A stretch of DNA of 11,452 nt, from contig CALFMR010000243.1 in the NCBI GenBank assembly GCA_937880585.1, positions 1 to 11,452 on the forward strand. Reading direction: 5' to 3'. This document shows, in pieces, positions 1-6,301 of this stretch (position 1 is its first letter; each line of letters starts with the position of its first letter). This stretch comes from an uncultured Acidobacteriota bacterium (GTDB taxonomy: Bacteria > Acidobacteriota > Vicinamibacteria > Vicinamibacterales > SCN-69-37). The notes below the pieces were generated by a model. It was not told the origin of the DNA. It did no database searches and worked only from the letters and a program-made list of their open reading frames with translations. A program made the translations under genes and the position numbers.

Positions 1-342
1 AGCGCGCGCCGGTACGACGAAGGCCTGGCCGGGCTGCCAATCGATCGATTCGCGCCGCTCGACGCGGTGTCGACGCACGCGCACCACCTCTACACGATCC
101 TCGTCGACCAACGAGACGCGGTGTCCGCGCGGCTTGCCGAAGCGGGCATCGCGACGAGTGTGCACTTTCCACCCGTACACCTGCACAGCTACTACACGTC
201 GCGATTCGACTACGCACGCGGGCAGTTCCCGCACGCCGAGCGTATCGGCGCGCGCGTGCTCTCGCTGCCGTTTTCTCCAGCGCTGACCGACGAGCAGATC
301 GACGCGGCGATTGCCGCTGTCCGGACGGCGGTGGCGGTCTGA
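1..342 (+). CDS. DegT/DnrJ/EryC1/StrS-family sugar aminotransferase, C-terminal part (probably PseC-like)
   Basis: This is the 3' end of a gene that starts left of the window. The frame is open from base 1 and ends at TGA 340-342, giving 113 visible residues. The visible part matches the C-terminal domain of PLP-dependent DegT-family aminotransferases, which transfer an amino group to a keto-sugar nucleotide. It has an RRYDEGL helix near the edge, a HHLYTILVD strand, the GIATSVHFPPVHLHSYY segment, and a closing SLPFSPALTDEQID helix. The catalytic lysine and cofactor site lie outside the window. The next gene starts one base after the stop and is PseG-like, so a PseC role (4-amination of UDP-4-keto-6-deoxy-AltNAc) is likely from context. 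The visible residues cannot distinguish it from other family members, such as a legionaminic acid pathway aminotransferase. Confidence 0.88.
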   Translation, partial: SARRYDEGLAGLPIDRFAPLDAVSTHAHHLYTILVDQRDAVSARLAEAGIATSVHFPPVHLHSYYTSRFDYARGQFPHAERIGARVLSLPFSPALTDEQIDAAIAAVRTAVAV

Positions 343-343
343 G

Positions 344-1339
344 ATGACGGCCGCGGCGCCTTCCGTCCTCTTTTGCGCGGCCGCCGGACCGCGCGTCGGC
401 TTCGGCCATCTCGTGCGCGGTGCCGTACTCGCCCGCGCGCTCGGTGCCGTACCGCGCGTCGTCCTGCGGGCCTCGGCCGACGCGGCTCGTGCGGCCGTCG
501 CGATGGGGTGGACGGTCGAGCGCTTGTCCTCGGTCCTCACATCGGCGAATGAGCCCGCGCTCATGGTCGTCGACGACCCGTGCGCGCACCACGCGGCGCG
601 CTGGATTCGACGTGCGCGTCAGCGAGGCATTCCCGTCGCCGTCGTGCGCGATCTCGGCCTGCTCAACTTGCGGGCGGATCTGACGATCGACGGCAGCATC
701 ACGATGCGGCCAGGCAGTGCGCCGGCCGATCTGCAGGGGCCGGACTTCGCCATCCTCGATCCCTCGCTGGCCGACCGCCGCGCTGCGGCCGCCGGCCGCG
801 ACGGCTCGCGCATCGTCGTCGCCCTTGGCGGCGGTGCGTATGTGCGAGCGATGGGCGTCGAGCTCGCTGATGCGATCGCCCGGCGTGCGCCCAACGCCGT
901 CGTCGAGGTCGCGCCGGGCTTCGTGGCCGGACGGCTCCCGGCGCTTGGTCCGCGCGGCCGCTGGATTCCCGCCGGGCGCCTGCACGCATCGCTCGCCACG
1001 GCCGGCGTCGCCGTTGTTGCTGGCGGGCTCACGCTTTATGAAGCCTGTGCGCTCGCCGCGCCGAGTGTGGCCGTCGCGGTCACGCCGGCGCAGCGCTTGA
1101 CGACGCGCGCGTTTGCCGACGCGGGCGCGATCGTCGACGCGAGCGCGCCGAGCCGCGCGCGGACGATCAGCCGCGCCGCGGCCGCCGTCGCGCGATTGAT
1201 CGCCGCGCCCGCTGAAGCGGCCGCACTCGGACACGCGGGCGGCGCGATCGTCGATGGCCGCGGCGCCATCCGCGTCGCCGATCGTCTGCGTCAGCTTGGC
1301 GCCACGCGCCTGGCGGGAGGGTGCGACCATGCTGCCTGA
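344..1339 (+). CDS. pseG: PseG/SpsG-like UDP-sugar hydrolase of nonulosonic acid synthesis
   Basis: Predicted enzyme of 331 aa with a GT-B-like fold. It would remove UDP from a 2,4-diacetamido-trideoxy sugar nucleotide to supply the hexose condensed by the NeuB/PseI gene downstream. Family marks are the N-terminal GFGHLVR motif (residues 19-25) containing the expected catalytic His22, the GPDFAILDPSL segment (132-142), a VALGGG phosphate loop (159-164), and GGLTLYEACALAAP (227-240), the typical UDP-binding region. The ATG at 344 follows the upstream stop by one base. An in-frame codon at 311 lies inside the upstream gene and would add unrelated residues. The ribosome binding site is weak, so translation is probably coupled to the upstream gene. 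The last 11 bases overlap the next gene. The family is clear, but the exact sugar isomer (pseudaminic or legionaminic) is not visible. Confidence 0.85.
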   Translation: MTAAAPSVLFCAAAGPRVGFGHLVRGAVLARALGAVPRVVLRASADAARAAVAMGWTVERLSSVLTSANEPALMVVDDPCAHHAARWIRRARQRGIPVAVVRDLGLLNLRADLTIDGSITMRPGSAPADLQGPDFAILDPSLADRRAAAAGRDGSRIVVALGGGAYVRAMGVELADAIARRAPNAVVEVAPGFVAGRLPALGPRGRWIPAGRLHASLATAGVAVVAGGLTLYEACALAAPSVAVAVTPAQRLTTRAFADAGAIVDASAPSRARTISRAAAAVARLIAAPAEAAALGHAGGAIVDGRGAIRVADRLRQLGATRLAGGCDHAA

Positions 1340-2027
1340 TCGCCGCGCCGTCGTCTTCGACCTCGACGACACGCTCTATCCCTATCGTCACTTCGTCCTC
1401 AGCGGATTCGCCGCCGTCGCGGCGCACCTCGCGCGCACGTCACGGCTCGACCGGCGGCGTGTGCTGCGGCTCCTCGCGCGCGCCGCGCGCGGACCCGATC
1501 GCGGGCGCGAGCTCCAGGTGTGCATCGAGACGTTCGGCATTCCGGCGGGCCTGCTGCCGACGCTCGTCGGCATCGTTCGCGATCACCAGCCGTGCTTCCG
1601 GCTGCCGCTCGCCTCGGTCCGCACGCTCTCGGCGCTCCGCGCGCAGGGCTGGCGGCTGGGCGTGTTGACGAACGGACCTCGCGCGCTGCAGGCGCGCAAG
1701 GTCGCGGCGCTCGGCGTCGCGCGCTACGTCGACACGATTGTCTATGCCGTCCAGCACGGATCGGGCGCAGGGAAGCCCGACCCGGAACCGTTCGGGGAGG
1801 TGCTGCGCCGGCTCGGCGTGCCCGCCCGCCACACGATCTTCGTCGGCGACGACGAAGCCGCGGACATTGCCGGCGCGGCTGGCGCGGGTCTGGTGCCCGT
1901 GCACTGCCGCGTGTGGACGCCGACCGATGCGCCGACGCGCGCCTCGGCCGCGATCGATCGCCTGTCGTCGGTACCGGCGCTGGCGCACACGCTCGTCGAG
2001 GAGGCCATGGCCCGCCATGCCGCGTGA
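1329..2027 (+). CDS. HAD-superfamily hydrolase (subfamily IA-like phosphatase)
   Basis: Predicted soluble phosphatase of 232 aa with all four HAD motifs. Motif I is DLDDTLYP (residues 11-18, nucleophile Asp11 and acid/base Asp13). Motif II is the Thr114 of VLTNGP. Motif III is Lys149 in GKPDPEPF. Motif IV is VGDDEAAD (172-179). A helical cap lies between motifs I and II at about residues 20-95. The start at 1329 is favoured by GGGAGGG at 1315-1321, seven bases upstream; a longer frame back to 1254 would lie inside pseG. It overlaps both neighbours by 11 bases. The standard pseudaminate pathway has no phosphorylated intermediate needing a phosphatase. Its place here therefore suggests a sialate- or KDN-type 9-phosphate route, processing of a modified sugar, or housekeeping of a side product. 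The substrate cannot be read from the sequence. Confidence 0.85.
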   Translation: MLPDRRAVVFDLDDTLYPYRHFVLSGFAAVAAHLARTSRLDRRRVLRLLARAARGPDRGRELQVCIETFGIPAGLLPTLVGIVRDHQPCFRLPLASVRTLSALRAQGWRLGVLTNGPRALQARKVAALGVARYVDTIVYAVQHGSGAGKPDPEPFGEVLRRLGVPARHTIFVGDDEAADIAGAAGAGLVPVHCRVWTPTDAPTRASAAIDRLSSVPALAHTLVEEAMARHAA

Positions 2028-3096
2028 GACCCCTGCCATCACCATCGCCGGCCGCCGCATCGCGGCCGACGTGCCGCCGTTCGTCATCGCCGAGATCGGC
2101 CTGAACCACCACGGATCGACGGGGCGCGCGCTGGCGCTCGTTGACGCGGCCGCGGACGCCGGTGCGCACGCGATCAAGCTGCAGACGTTCGAGGCGCGCG
2201 AGCTCGTCGCGCCCGGCTGTCCCGCGCCCGCGCACGTGCCCGCCGGCTCGATGATCGACTTTTTCCAGACCTTCGAGCTCGACGAAGCCGCGCACCGTCA
2301 GGTCATTGAGCGTGCGCGCAGCCTTGGACTGCGCGTGCTCTCGACGCCCTTCTCCGAACGCGCCGTCGACCTGCTCGATCGCGTCGGCGTCGACGCGTAC
2401 AAGATCGCGAGCGGCGACCTGACCTGGGATCAGCTCATCGCGCGCGCGGCCGCCACGGGCAAGCCGCTCGTCATCTCGACCGGCATGTCGACGGCCGCCG
2501 AAGCGCGGCACGCGGTCGACGTCGCGCGCGCGGCCGGCGCGCGGGACGTCGCGCTCCTGCACTGCGTCTCCGCCTATCCCGTACCGCGCGGCAGCGAGAA
2601 CCTGCGCGCGATTCAAACGCTGGCCGACGTGTGCCGCGTGCCCGTCGGCCTGTCGGATCACGGCGACGACGCGTTTGCATTTCCGATTGCCGTCGCGCTC
2701 GGCGCCGCGCTCTACGAACGGCACCTCGTCGCGGACGCGAGCGGCGAGGCGATTGATGCGGCCGTGTCGAGCACGCCCGCCGAGCTGGCCGCGGCGCTCA
2801 CGGCCGCGCGCCGGGCGTGGCTCGCGCTTGGATCGGGCCGCAAGGCGTGTCTCGAAGCGGAAGCCGTCAATCGCCCCGCGAGCCGCCGGTCGCTGTGCGC
2901 GGCGCGCGATCTCGCGGCTGGCACGCTCGTGGCCGCCTCCGATCTCATCGCGCTTCGTCCGGCGGGCGGGATGCCGCCGTCCGACCTGCCGTTCGTCTGC
3001 GGCGTTCGGCTCACGCGTCCGATCGGACGCGGCGAGCCGCTCACCGCGCGCCACTTCGAGCCGCTGTCGCTCCTGGAGACCAATCGTGTCGCTTAA
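2017..3096 (+). CDS. pseI: NeuB/PseI-type nonulosonic acid synthase with C-terminal SAF domain
   Basis: Predicted PEP-dependent condensing enzyme of 359 aa that joins PEP to a six-carbon amino sugar to form a nine-carbon nonulosonic acid. The N-terminal TIM barrel (about 20-260) shows the family motifs IAEIGLNHHG (24-33), AIKLQTF (52-58), STPFS (109-113), KIASGDL (129-135), STGMST (154-159), HCVSAYP (182-188) and GLSDH (211-215). His215 and the His of YERH (236) match the two metal-binding histidines. A SAF (antifreeze-like) domain fills about 290-350, as expected. Length is normal for the family. GAGGAGG at 1998-2004 supports the ATG at 2017, although the 12-base spacing is long; coupling to the overlapping HAD gene is likely. 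A PseI rather than NeuB or LegI assignment is inferred from the adjacent PseG-like gene. Confidence 0.9.
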   Translation: MPRETPAITIAGRRIAADVPPFVIAEIGLNHHGSTGRALALVDAAADAGAHAIKLQTFEARELVAPGCPAPAHVPAGSMIDFFQTFELDEAAHRQVIERARSLGLRVLSTPFSERAVDLLDRVGVDAYKIASGDLTWDQLIARAAATGKPLVISTGMSTAAEARHAVDVARAAGARDVALLHCVSAYPVPRGSENLRAIQTLADVCRVPVGLSDHGDDAFAFPIAVALGAALYERHLVADASGEAIDAAVSSTPAELAAALTAARRAWLALGSGRKACLEAEAVNRPASRRSLCAARDLAAGTLVAASDLIALRPAGGMPPSDLPFVCGVRLTRPIGRGEPLTARHFEPLSLLETNRVA

Positions 3097-4090
3097 CGTG
3101 CTCATCACGGCCGGATCGCGCCGCGTCGCGCTCGTCCAGGCGTTTCAGCGCGCGCTCGCGGCCACCGGCGGCGGGTCGGTCGTCGTCGCCGACGTCAACC
3201 CCCTGTCGCCGACCGTCTACGTCGCCGACCGGTCGTACGCGGTCCCACTCTCGACCGATCCGTCCTATCTCGACGCGATTGCCGACATCTGCCGCGCGGA
3301 GGCGATCGGTCTCGTCATCCCGACGATTGACGATGAGCTGTCGCTCTTTGCACGCGCCGTCGATCGCTTCCGTGCCGAAGGCGTCCGCATCGCGGTCTCG
3401 CCGGCCGCGACGACGATGGCGTGCGACGACAAGCGTGTCACGTGCCGCGCGCTCTCGGATCGCGGCGTCGCGGCGGCGGCCACCTGTCTGCCGGCCGAGC
3501 TGCCGGCCGATCCGATCTTTCCGCTCTTCATCAAGCCGCGCGTCGGACGCGGCGGCGTGGGCGCATTCCCGATTCGCAACTGGCGCGAGCTGGACTTCTT
3601 CCTCGAGTACGTGCCGGACCCTGTCGTGCAGACGTACCTCGACGGCCCGGAATTCACGATCGACGTCCTCTGCGACTTCGCTGGCGAGCCGCTGTCGGTC
3701 GTGCCGCGCGAGCGCGTCGTCATCCGCGCGGGCGTCGTCGATCGCGGGCGGACGGTGCGCGACGCACGTCTCGTCGATCTGGGCGTCGCCTGCGCGCACG
3801 CGATGCGATTCGCCGGCGCCGTCAACATCCAGTGCCGCGTCGTCGACGGCCGGCCGGTCGTCTTCGAGATCAACCCGCGGTTCTCGGGCGGCATCGGCCT
3901 GACGATTGCCGCGGGTGCCGACTTTCCGCGGCTGCTCGTCGATCTCGCGCGCGGACGCCGCGTGACGCCGTCGATCGGGCGGTTCCAGCACGACCTCTGG
4001 CTCACGAGTTACGAAGCGTCCGTGTTCGTCGCCGGCGATCTCGTCGGCTTTTCGAACGCGAGCACGCGATCGATTGCGGAGGTGGCGTGA
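3086..4090 (+). CDS. CarB/PylC-like ATP-grasp ligase in nonulosonate operon
   Basis: Predicted ATP-dependent carboxylate-amine (or similar) ligase of 334 aa. The N-terminal Rossmann-like preATP-grasp domain (about 1-110) opens with VLITAGSRRVALVQAF and contains ADVNPLSPTVYVAD, as in the CarB-like family. The ATP-grasp domain (about 115-295) has Lys150 in FIKPRVGRGG with its glycine-rich loop, QTYLDGPEFTIDVLCD (182-197), and the metal/ATP motif VFEINPRFSGGIG (259-271) with Glu261 and Asn263. It is far shorter than true carbamoyl-phosphate synthase, so it is not pyrimidine or arginine pathway CarB. The start is GTG 3086, preceded by GGAG at 3075-3078 and overlapping pseI by 11 bases. An ATP-grasp is not a core step of pseudaminate or legionaminate synthesis. 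It may add an amino acid or acyl group to a sugar amine, but the substrate is unknown. Confidence 0.85.
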   Translation: MSLNVLITAGSRRVALVQAFQRALAATGGGSVVVADVNPLSPTVYVADRSYAVPLSTDPSYLDAIADICRAEAIGLVIPTIDDELSLFARAVDRFRAEGVRIAVSPAATTMACDDKRVTCRALSDRGVAAAATCLPAELPADPIFPLFIKPRVGRGGVGAFPIRNWRELDFFLEYVPDPVVQTYLDGPEFTIDVLCDFAGEPLSVVPRERVVIRAGVVDRGRTVRDARLVDLGVACAHAMRFAGAVNIQCRVVDGRPVVFEINPRFSGGIGLTIAAGADFPRLLVDLARGRRVTPSIGRFQHDLWLTSYEASVFVAGDLVGFSNASTRSIAEVA

Positions 4091-4803
4091 TGGACGACAC
4101 CGCCATCGTGCTCCAGGCGAGGACGGGATCGCGGCGGCTGCCGGGCAAGGTGCTCGCGCGACTGCGCGGCCGCACGCTGCTCGAGCACGCGATCCTGCGT
4201 CTGCGCACGGGCGGATTGCGCGTCATCGTCGCGACGACCGAACGATCCGACGACGACGCCGTCGCCCACGAGGCGCGGCGGATGGGCATCGATGTCTTTC
4301 GCGGCGCCGAGGACGACGTGCTGTCGCGATTCCTGGGCGCGGCGGCCGCGTTCGGCTTGACGACGATCGTGCGCGCGACGGCCGACAACCCGCTCGTCGA
4401 TCCCGAGGCGCCCGCGCGCGCGCTCGAAGTCTGGCGCAACGTGCCGGCCGATCACGTCGTCGAGCGCGGGCTACCGATTGGCGCGGCGGTCGAAGTCGTC
4501 CGCGTGGCAGCGCTCGAACGCTCGGCCACGCTCATCCAGGATCCCTACGACCGCGAGCACGTGACGTCGTTCATCAGGCGCGACACGCGGTTCCGCGCGC
4601 TGCGCGCCATGGCCCCCGGCGATCGCCGCCGGCCGGGTCTGCGTCTCACGGTCGACACCGCGGAGGACCTCGCGTTCGTCCGCACGATTCTCGATAGTCC
4701 GGATCTCGCCGACGAACTGCCGCGGCTGCCGGACGTCATTCGCGTGGCCGACGCGCTGCTCGTCGGATCGATCGGCACACATCGCACGCAGCGGGGAGCA
4801 TGA
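4090..4803 (+). CDS. spsF: SpsF-like cytidylyltransferase/nucleotidyltransferase
   Basis: Predicted GT-A-fold nucleotidyltransferase of 237 aa, in the COG1861/SpsF group related to CMP-sugar synthetases. It would activate the nonulosonate with CTP for transfer. Evidence includes the N-terminal nucleotide-binding motif QARTGSRRLPGKVL (9-22), ATADNPLVD (96-104) with metal-ligand Asp99, GLPIGAAVEVV (127-137), REHVTSFIR (155-163) and RLTVDTAEDL (185-194). Length equals that of typical SpsF proteins. The ATG at 4090 shares its A with the stop of the ATP-grasp gene, and a strong GGAGGTG at 4078-4084 sits five bases upstream. The usual pseudaminate cytidylyltransferase is PseF; this gene occupies that step in the operon. 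SpsF members are often annotated as glycosyltransferases, so CMP-sugar synthesis is inferred from fold and position. Confidence 0.85.
   Translation: MDDTAIVLQARTGSRRLPGKVLARLRGRTLLEHAILRLRTGGLRVIVATTERSDDDAVAHEARRMGIDVFRGAEDDVLSRFLGAAAAFGLTTIVRATADNPLVDPEAPARALEVWRNVPADHVVERGLPIGAAVEVVRVAALERSATLIQDPYDREHVTSFIRRDTRFRALRAMAPGDRRRPGLRLTVDTAEDLAFVRTILDSPDLADELPRLPDVIRVADALLVGSIGTHRTQRGA
4793..4798 (+). promoter_or_regulatory. Ribosome binding site of motA1 bearing on start choice
   Basis: GGGGAG lies just before two adjacent in-frame ATG codons at 4800 and 4803. It is one base from the first and four from the second, so the second is the better-spaced start. Using 4803 gives a TGATG junction like the one between the ATP-grasp and spsF genes. 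Confidence 0.5.
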
Positions 4804-5582
4804 TGCATCGCAACAGTGGATGGCTCAGCGTGATGGGAGTCGCCGCGGGGCTGGGCGTTGTCGCCTGGGCGCACGTGGCGACGGGCGGCAGTCTGCGGAC
4901 GTTCGTGCAGGCCGAAGCTCTGGTCGTGGTATTCGGGGGCACGTTCGCGGCGCTCGTCGTGAGCTTCTCGTCGGGCGCGCTCCGCGCCGCGGCCATGGCG
5001 GTCATCGATCTCGTGCGCCGGCGTCCGGAGCCCATCGAAGGGCTCGTGCCGGCGTTCATGGGCTACGCACGGAAGGCGCGCCAACGCGGCCTGATGGTGA
5101 TTGAAGACGACGCGGCCCGCGCGGGCGACGCGTTTCTGGCGCGCGCGCTCACGCTGCTCGCGAGCGGCATGTCGGTGGAAGTCGTCCGCGAAGCGCTCGA
5201 TCTCGAGGCGCGCGTGTGCGCCGAGCGTGAGGAAGAACGCGCGCAGGTGTTCGAAGCGGCCGCCGGCTATGCGCCGACGCTGGGCATCGTCGGCGCAGTG
5301 CTCGGGCTCATGCGCGTCATGGAGCACTTCTCGGCATCGGCGGTCGGCCCCGGCATTGCCGCCGCGTTCGTGGCGACGCTGTACGGCGTCGGCCTCGCGA
5401 ATCTCCTGTTCCTGCCGCTCGCCACACGGCTGCGCGCGCGGGCGCGGCTCGACGCGCTGCGACGGGAGCTCGTGATCGACGGCGTGCTCGCGCTGCACGA
5501 CGGCGCGTCACCGGGCGTCGTCGAAGAACGGTTGGCGGGCTATCTCCGTAAGCGCGGCGGCGCGTTCGCCGAGGCCGCGTGA
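4800..5582 (+). CDS. motA: Flagellar motor stator protein MotA (set 1, short PomA/MotP-like form)
   Basis: Predicted inner-membrane stator subunit of 260 aa; five MotA surround two MotB to form the ion-driven torque unit. Four membrane segments are visible at about residues 8-26, 38-56, 157-176 and 184-208. The large cytoplasmic loop between segments 2 and 3 is rich in charged residues (AEREEERAQVFE, 141-152). The two conserved prolines are present as Pro159 in YAPTLGIVGAVLGL and Pro206 in LLFLPLA. At about 260 residues it is closer in size to PomA/MotP (often Na+-linked) than to the roughly 290-residue E. coli type. It overlaps the spsF stop by four bases (or one, if the second ATG is used) and overlaps motB1 by four. 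It is therefore the seventh gene of a sugar operon, an unusual place for a stator gene. Confidence 0.92.
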   Translation: MMHRNSGWLSVMGVAAGLGVVAWAHVATGGSLRTFVQAEALVVVFGGTFAALVVSFSSGALRAAAMAVIDLVRRRPEPIEGLVPAFMGYARKARQRGLMVIEDDAARAGDAFLARALTLLASGMSVEVVREALDLEARVCAEREEERAQVFEAAAGYAPTLGIVGAVLGLMRVMEHFSASAVGPGIAAAFVATLYGVGLANLLFLPLATRLRARARLDALRRELVIDGVLALHDGASPGVVEERLAGYLRKRGGAFAEAA

Positions 5583-6295
5583 AGCGCCAGTCCTCGCCCG
5601 CGCCGGTTCGGTCGATCCGGGCATCGAGCGATCGCTGGCTCTTCGGCTACGCGGACATCGTCACGCTGCTCTTCGCGTGCTTCGCCAGCTTGTACGCCGC
5701 GCAGGCGATGAGTGCGGCGTCGGTGCCGCCGCCAGCGCCGGCCGCATCGCCCGCGGACATTCGCCTGCCGGATCCCCCGCCGCCTCCCGCGCCGCCGCCA
5801 CCGGCACCGCCGGTCGAGTCTCCGGTCGAACACGAGCTGCGCGAGCTCGTCGCCGACGAGCCAGCGTCGGCCGGCCTCGACCTGACGACGAACAGTCGCG
5901 GGCTCGTGCTGTCGCTCGCTGAAACCGGATCGTTCGCGCCCGGCCGTGCAGAACTGCAGTCGTCGGCGCGCCGCGTGCTGCTGACGCTGGCCAACGCGCT
6001 CGGGCGCGTGACGAACCTCATCCGCGTCGAAGGCCACACCGACAACGTGCCGATTCACACGCCGCTGTTCGCGTCGAACTGGGAGCTCTCGACCGCGCGC
6101 GCGACGCGCGTCGTGCAGTTTCTCGTCGAGCAGGGCGGGCTCGACCCCGCGCGGCTGTCGGCGGCCGGCTACGGCGAGTACCACCCGCGCGTGCCGAATA
6201 CGTCACCCGATCTCCGCGCGCGCAACCGGCGCGTCGACATCGTCGTCCTCGACGTCGCCGCGTCGCGGATCGAAGCACCGGATCCGGCGCCGTAG
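5579..6295 (+). CDS. motB: Flagellar motor stator protein MotB (set 1, proline-rich linker)
   Basis: Predicted stator subunit of 238 aa. One transmembrane helix (about 22-42) carries the ion-binding aspartate Asp26 in GYADIVTLLFACF. A C-terminal OmpA-like peptidoglycan-binding domain (about 105-226) has EGHTDN (151-156), NWELSTARA (167-175) and RNRRVDIVV (215-223). The connecting segment (50-82) is extraordinary: about 18 of 33 residues are proline, in a run of Pro and Ala. In characterised MotB proteins this is where the short amphipathic plug helix sits, which closes the channel until the stator docks. A GTG start at 5579 overlaps the motA1 stop by four bases. It ends seven bases before the stop of the convergent maf-like gene. 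Ion specificity cannot be read with certainty. Confidence 0.9.
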   Translation: MKRQSSPAPVRSIRASSDRWLFGYADIVTLLFACFASLYAAQAMSAASVPPPAPAASPADIRLPDPPPPPAPPPPAPPVESPVEHELRELVADEPASAGLDLTTNSRGLVLSLAETGSFAPGRAELQSSARRVLLTLANALGRVTNLIRVEGHTDNVPIHTPLFASNWELSTARATRVVQFLVEQGGLDPARLSAAGYGEYHPRVPNTSPDLRARNRRVDIVVLDVAASRIEAPDPAP

Positions 6296-6301
6296 CGGAA
6301 G

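Noticed and set aside
1399..3108. Long minus-strand open frame of 569 codons opposite the HAD and pseI genes
   Set aside because: It lies antisense to two genes with complete family motifs, its product is Arg/Gly-rich and motif-free, and such open antisense frames are expected in DNA of this GC content.
3041..3991. Minus-strand frame of 316 codons opposite the ATP-grasp gene
   Set aside because: Composition is dominated by Arg and Asp with no domain. It mirrors codon bias of the real ATP-grasp frame.
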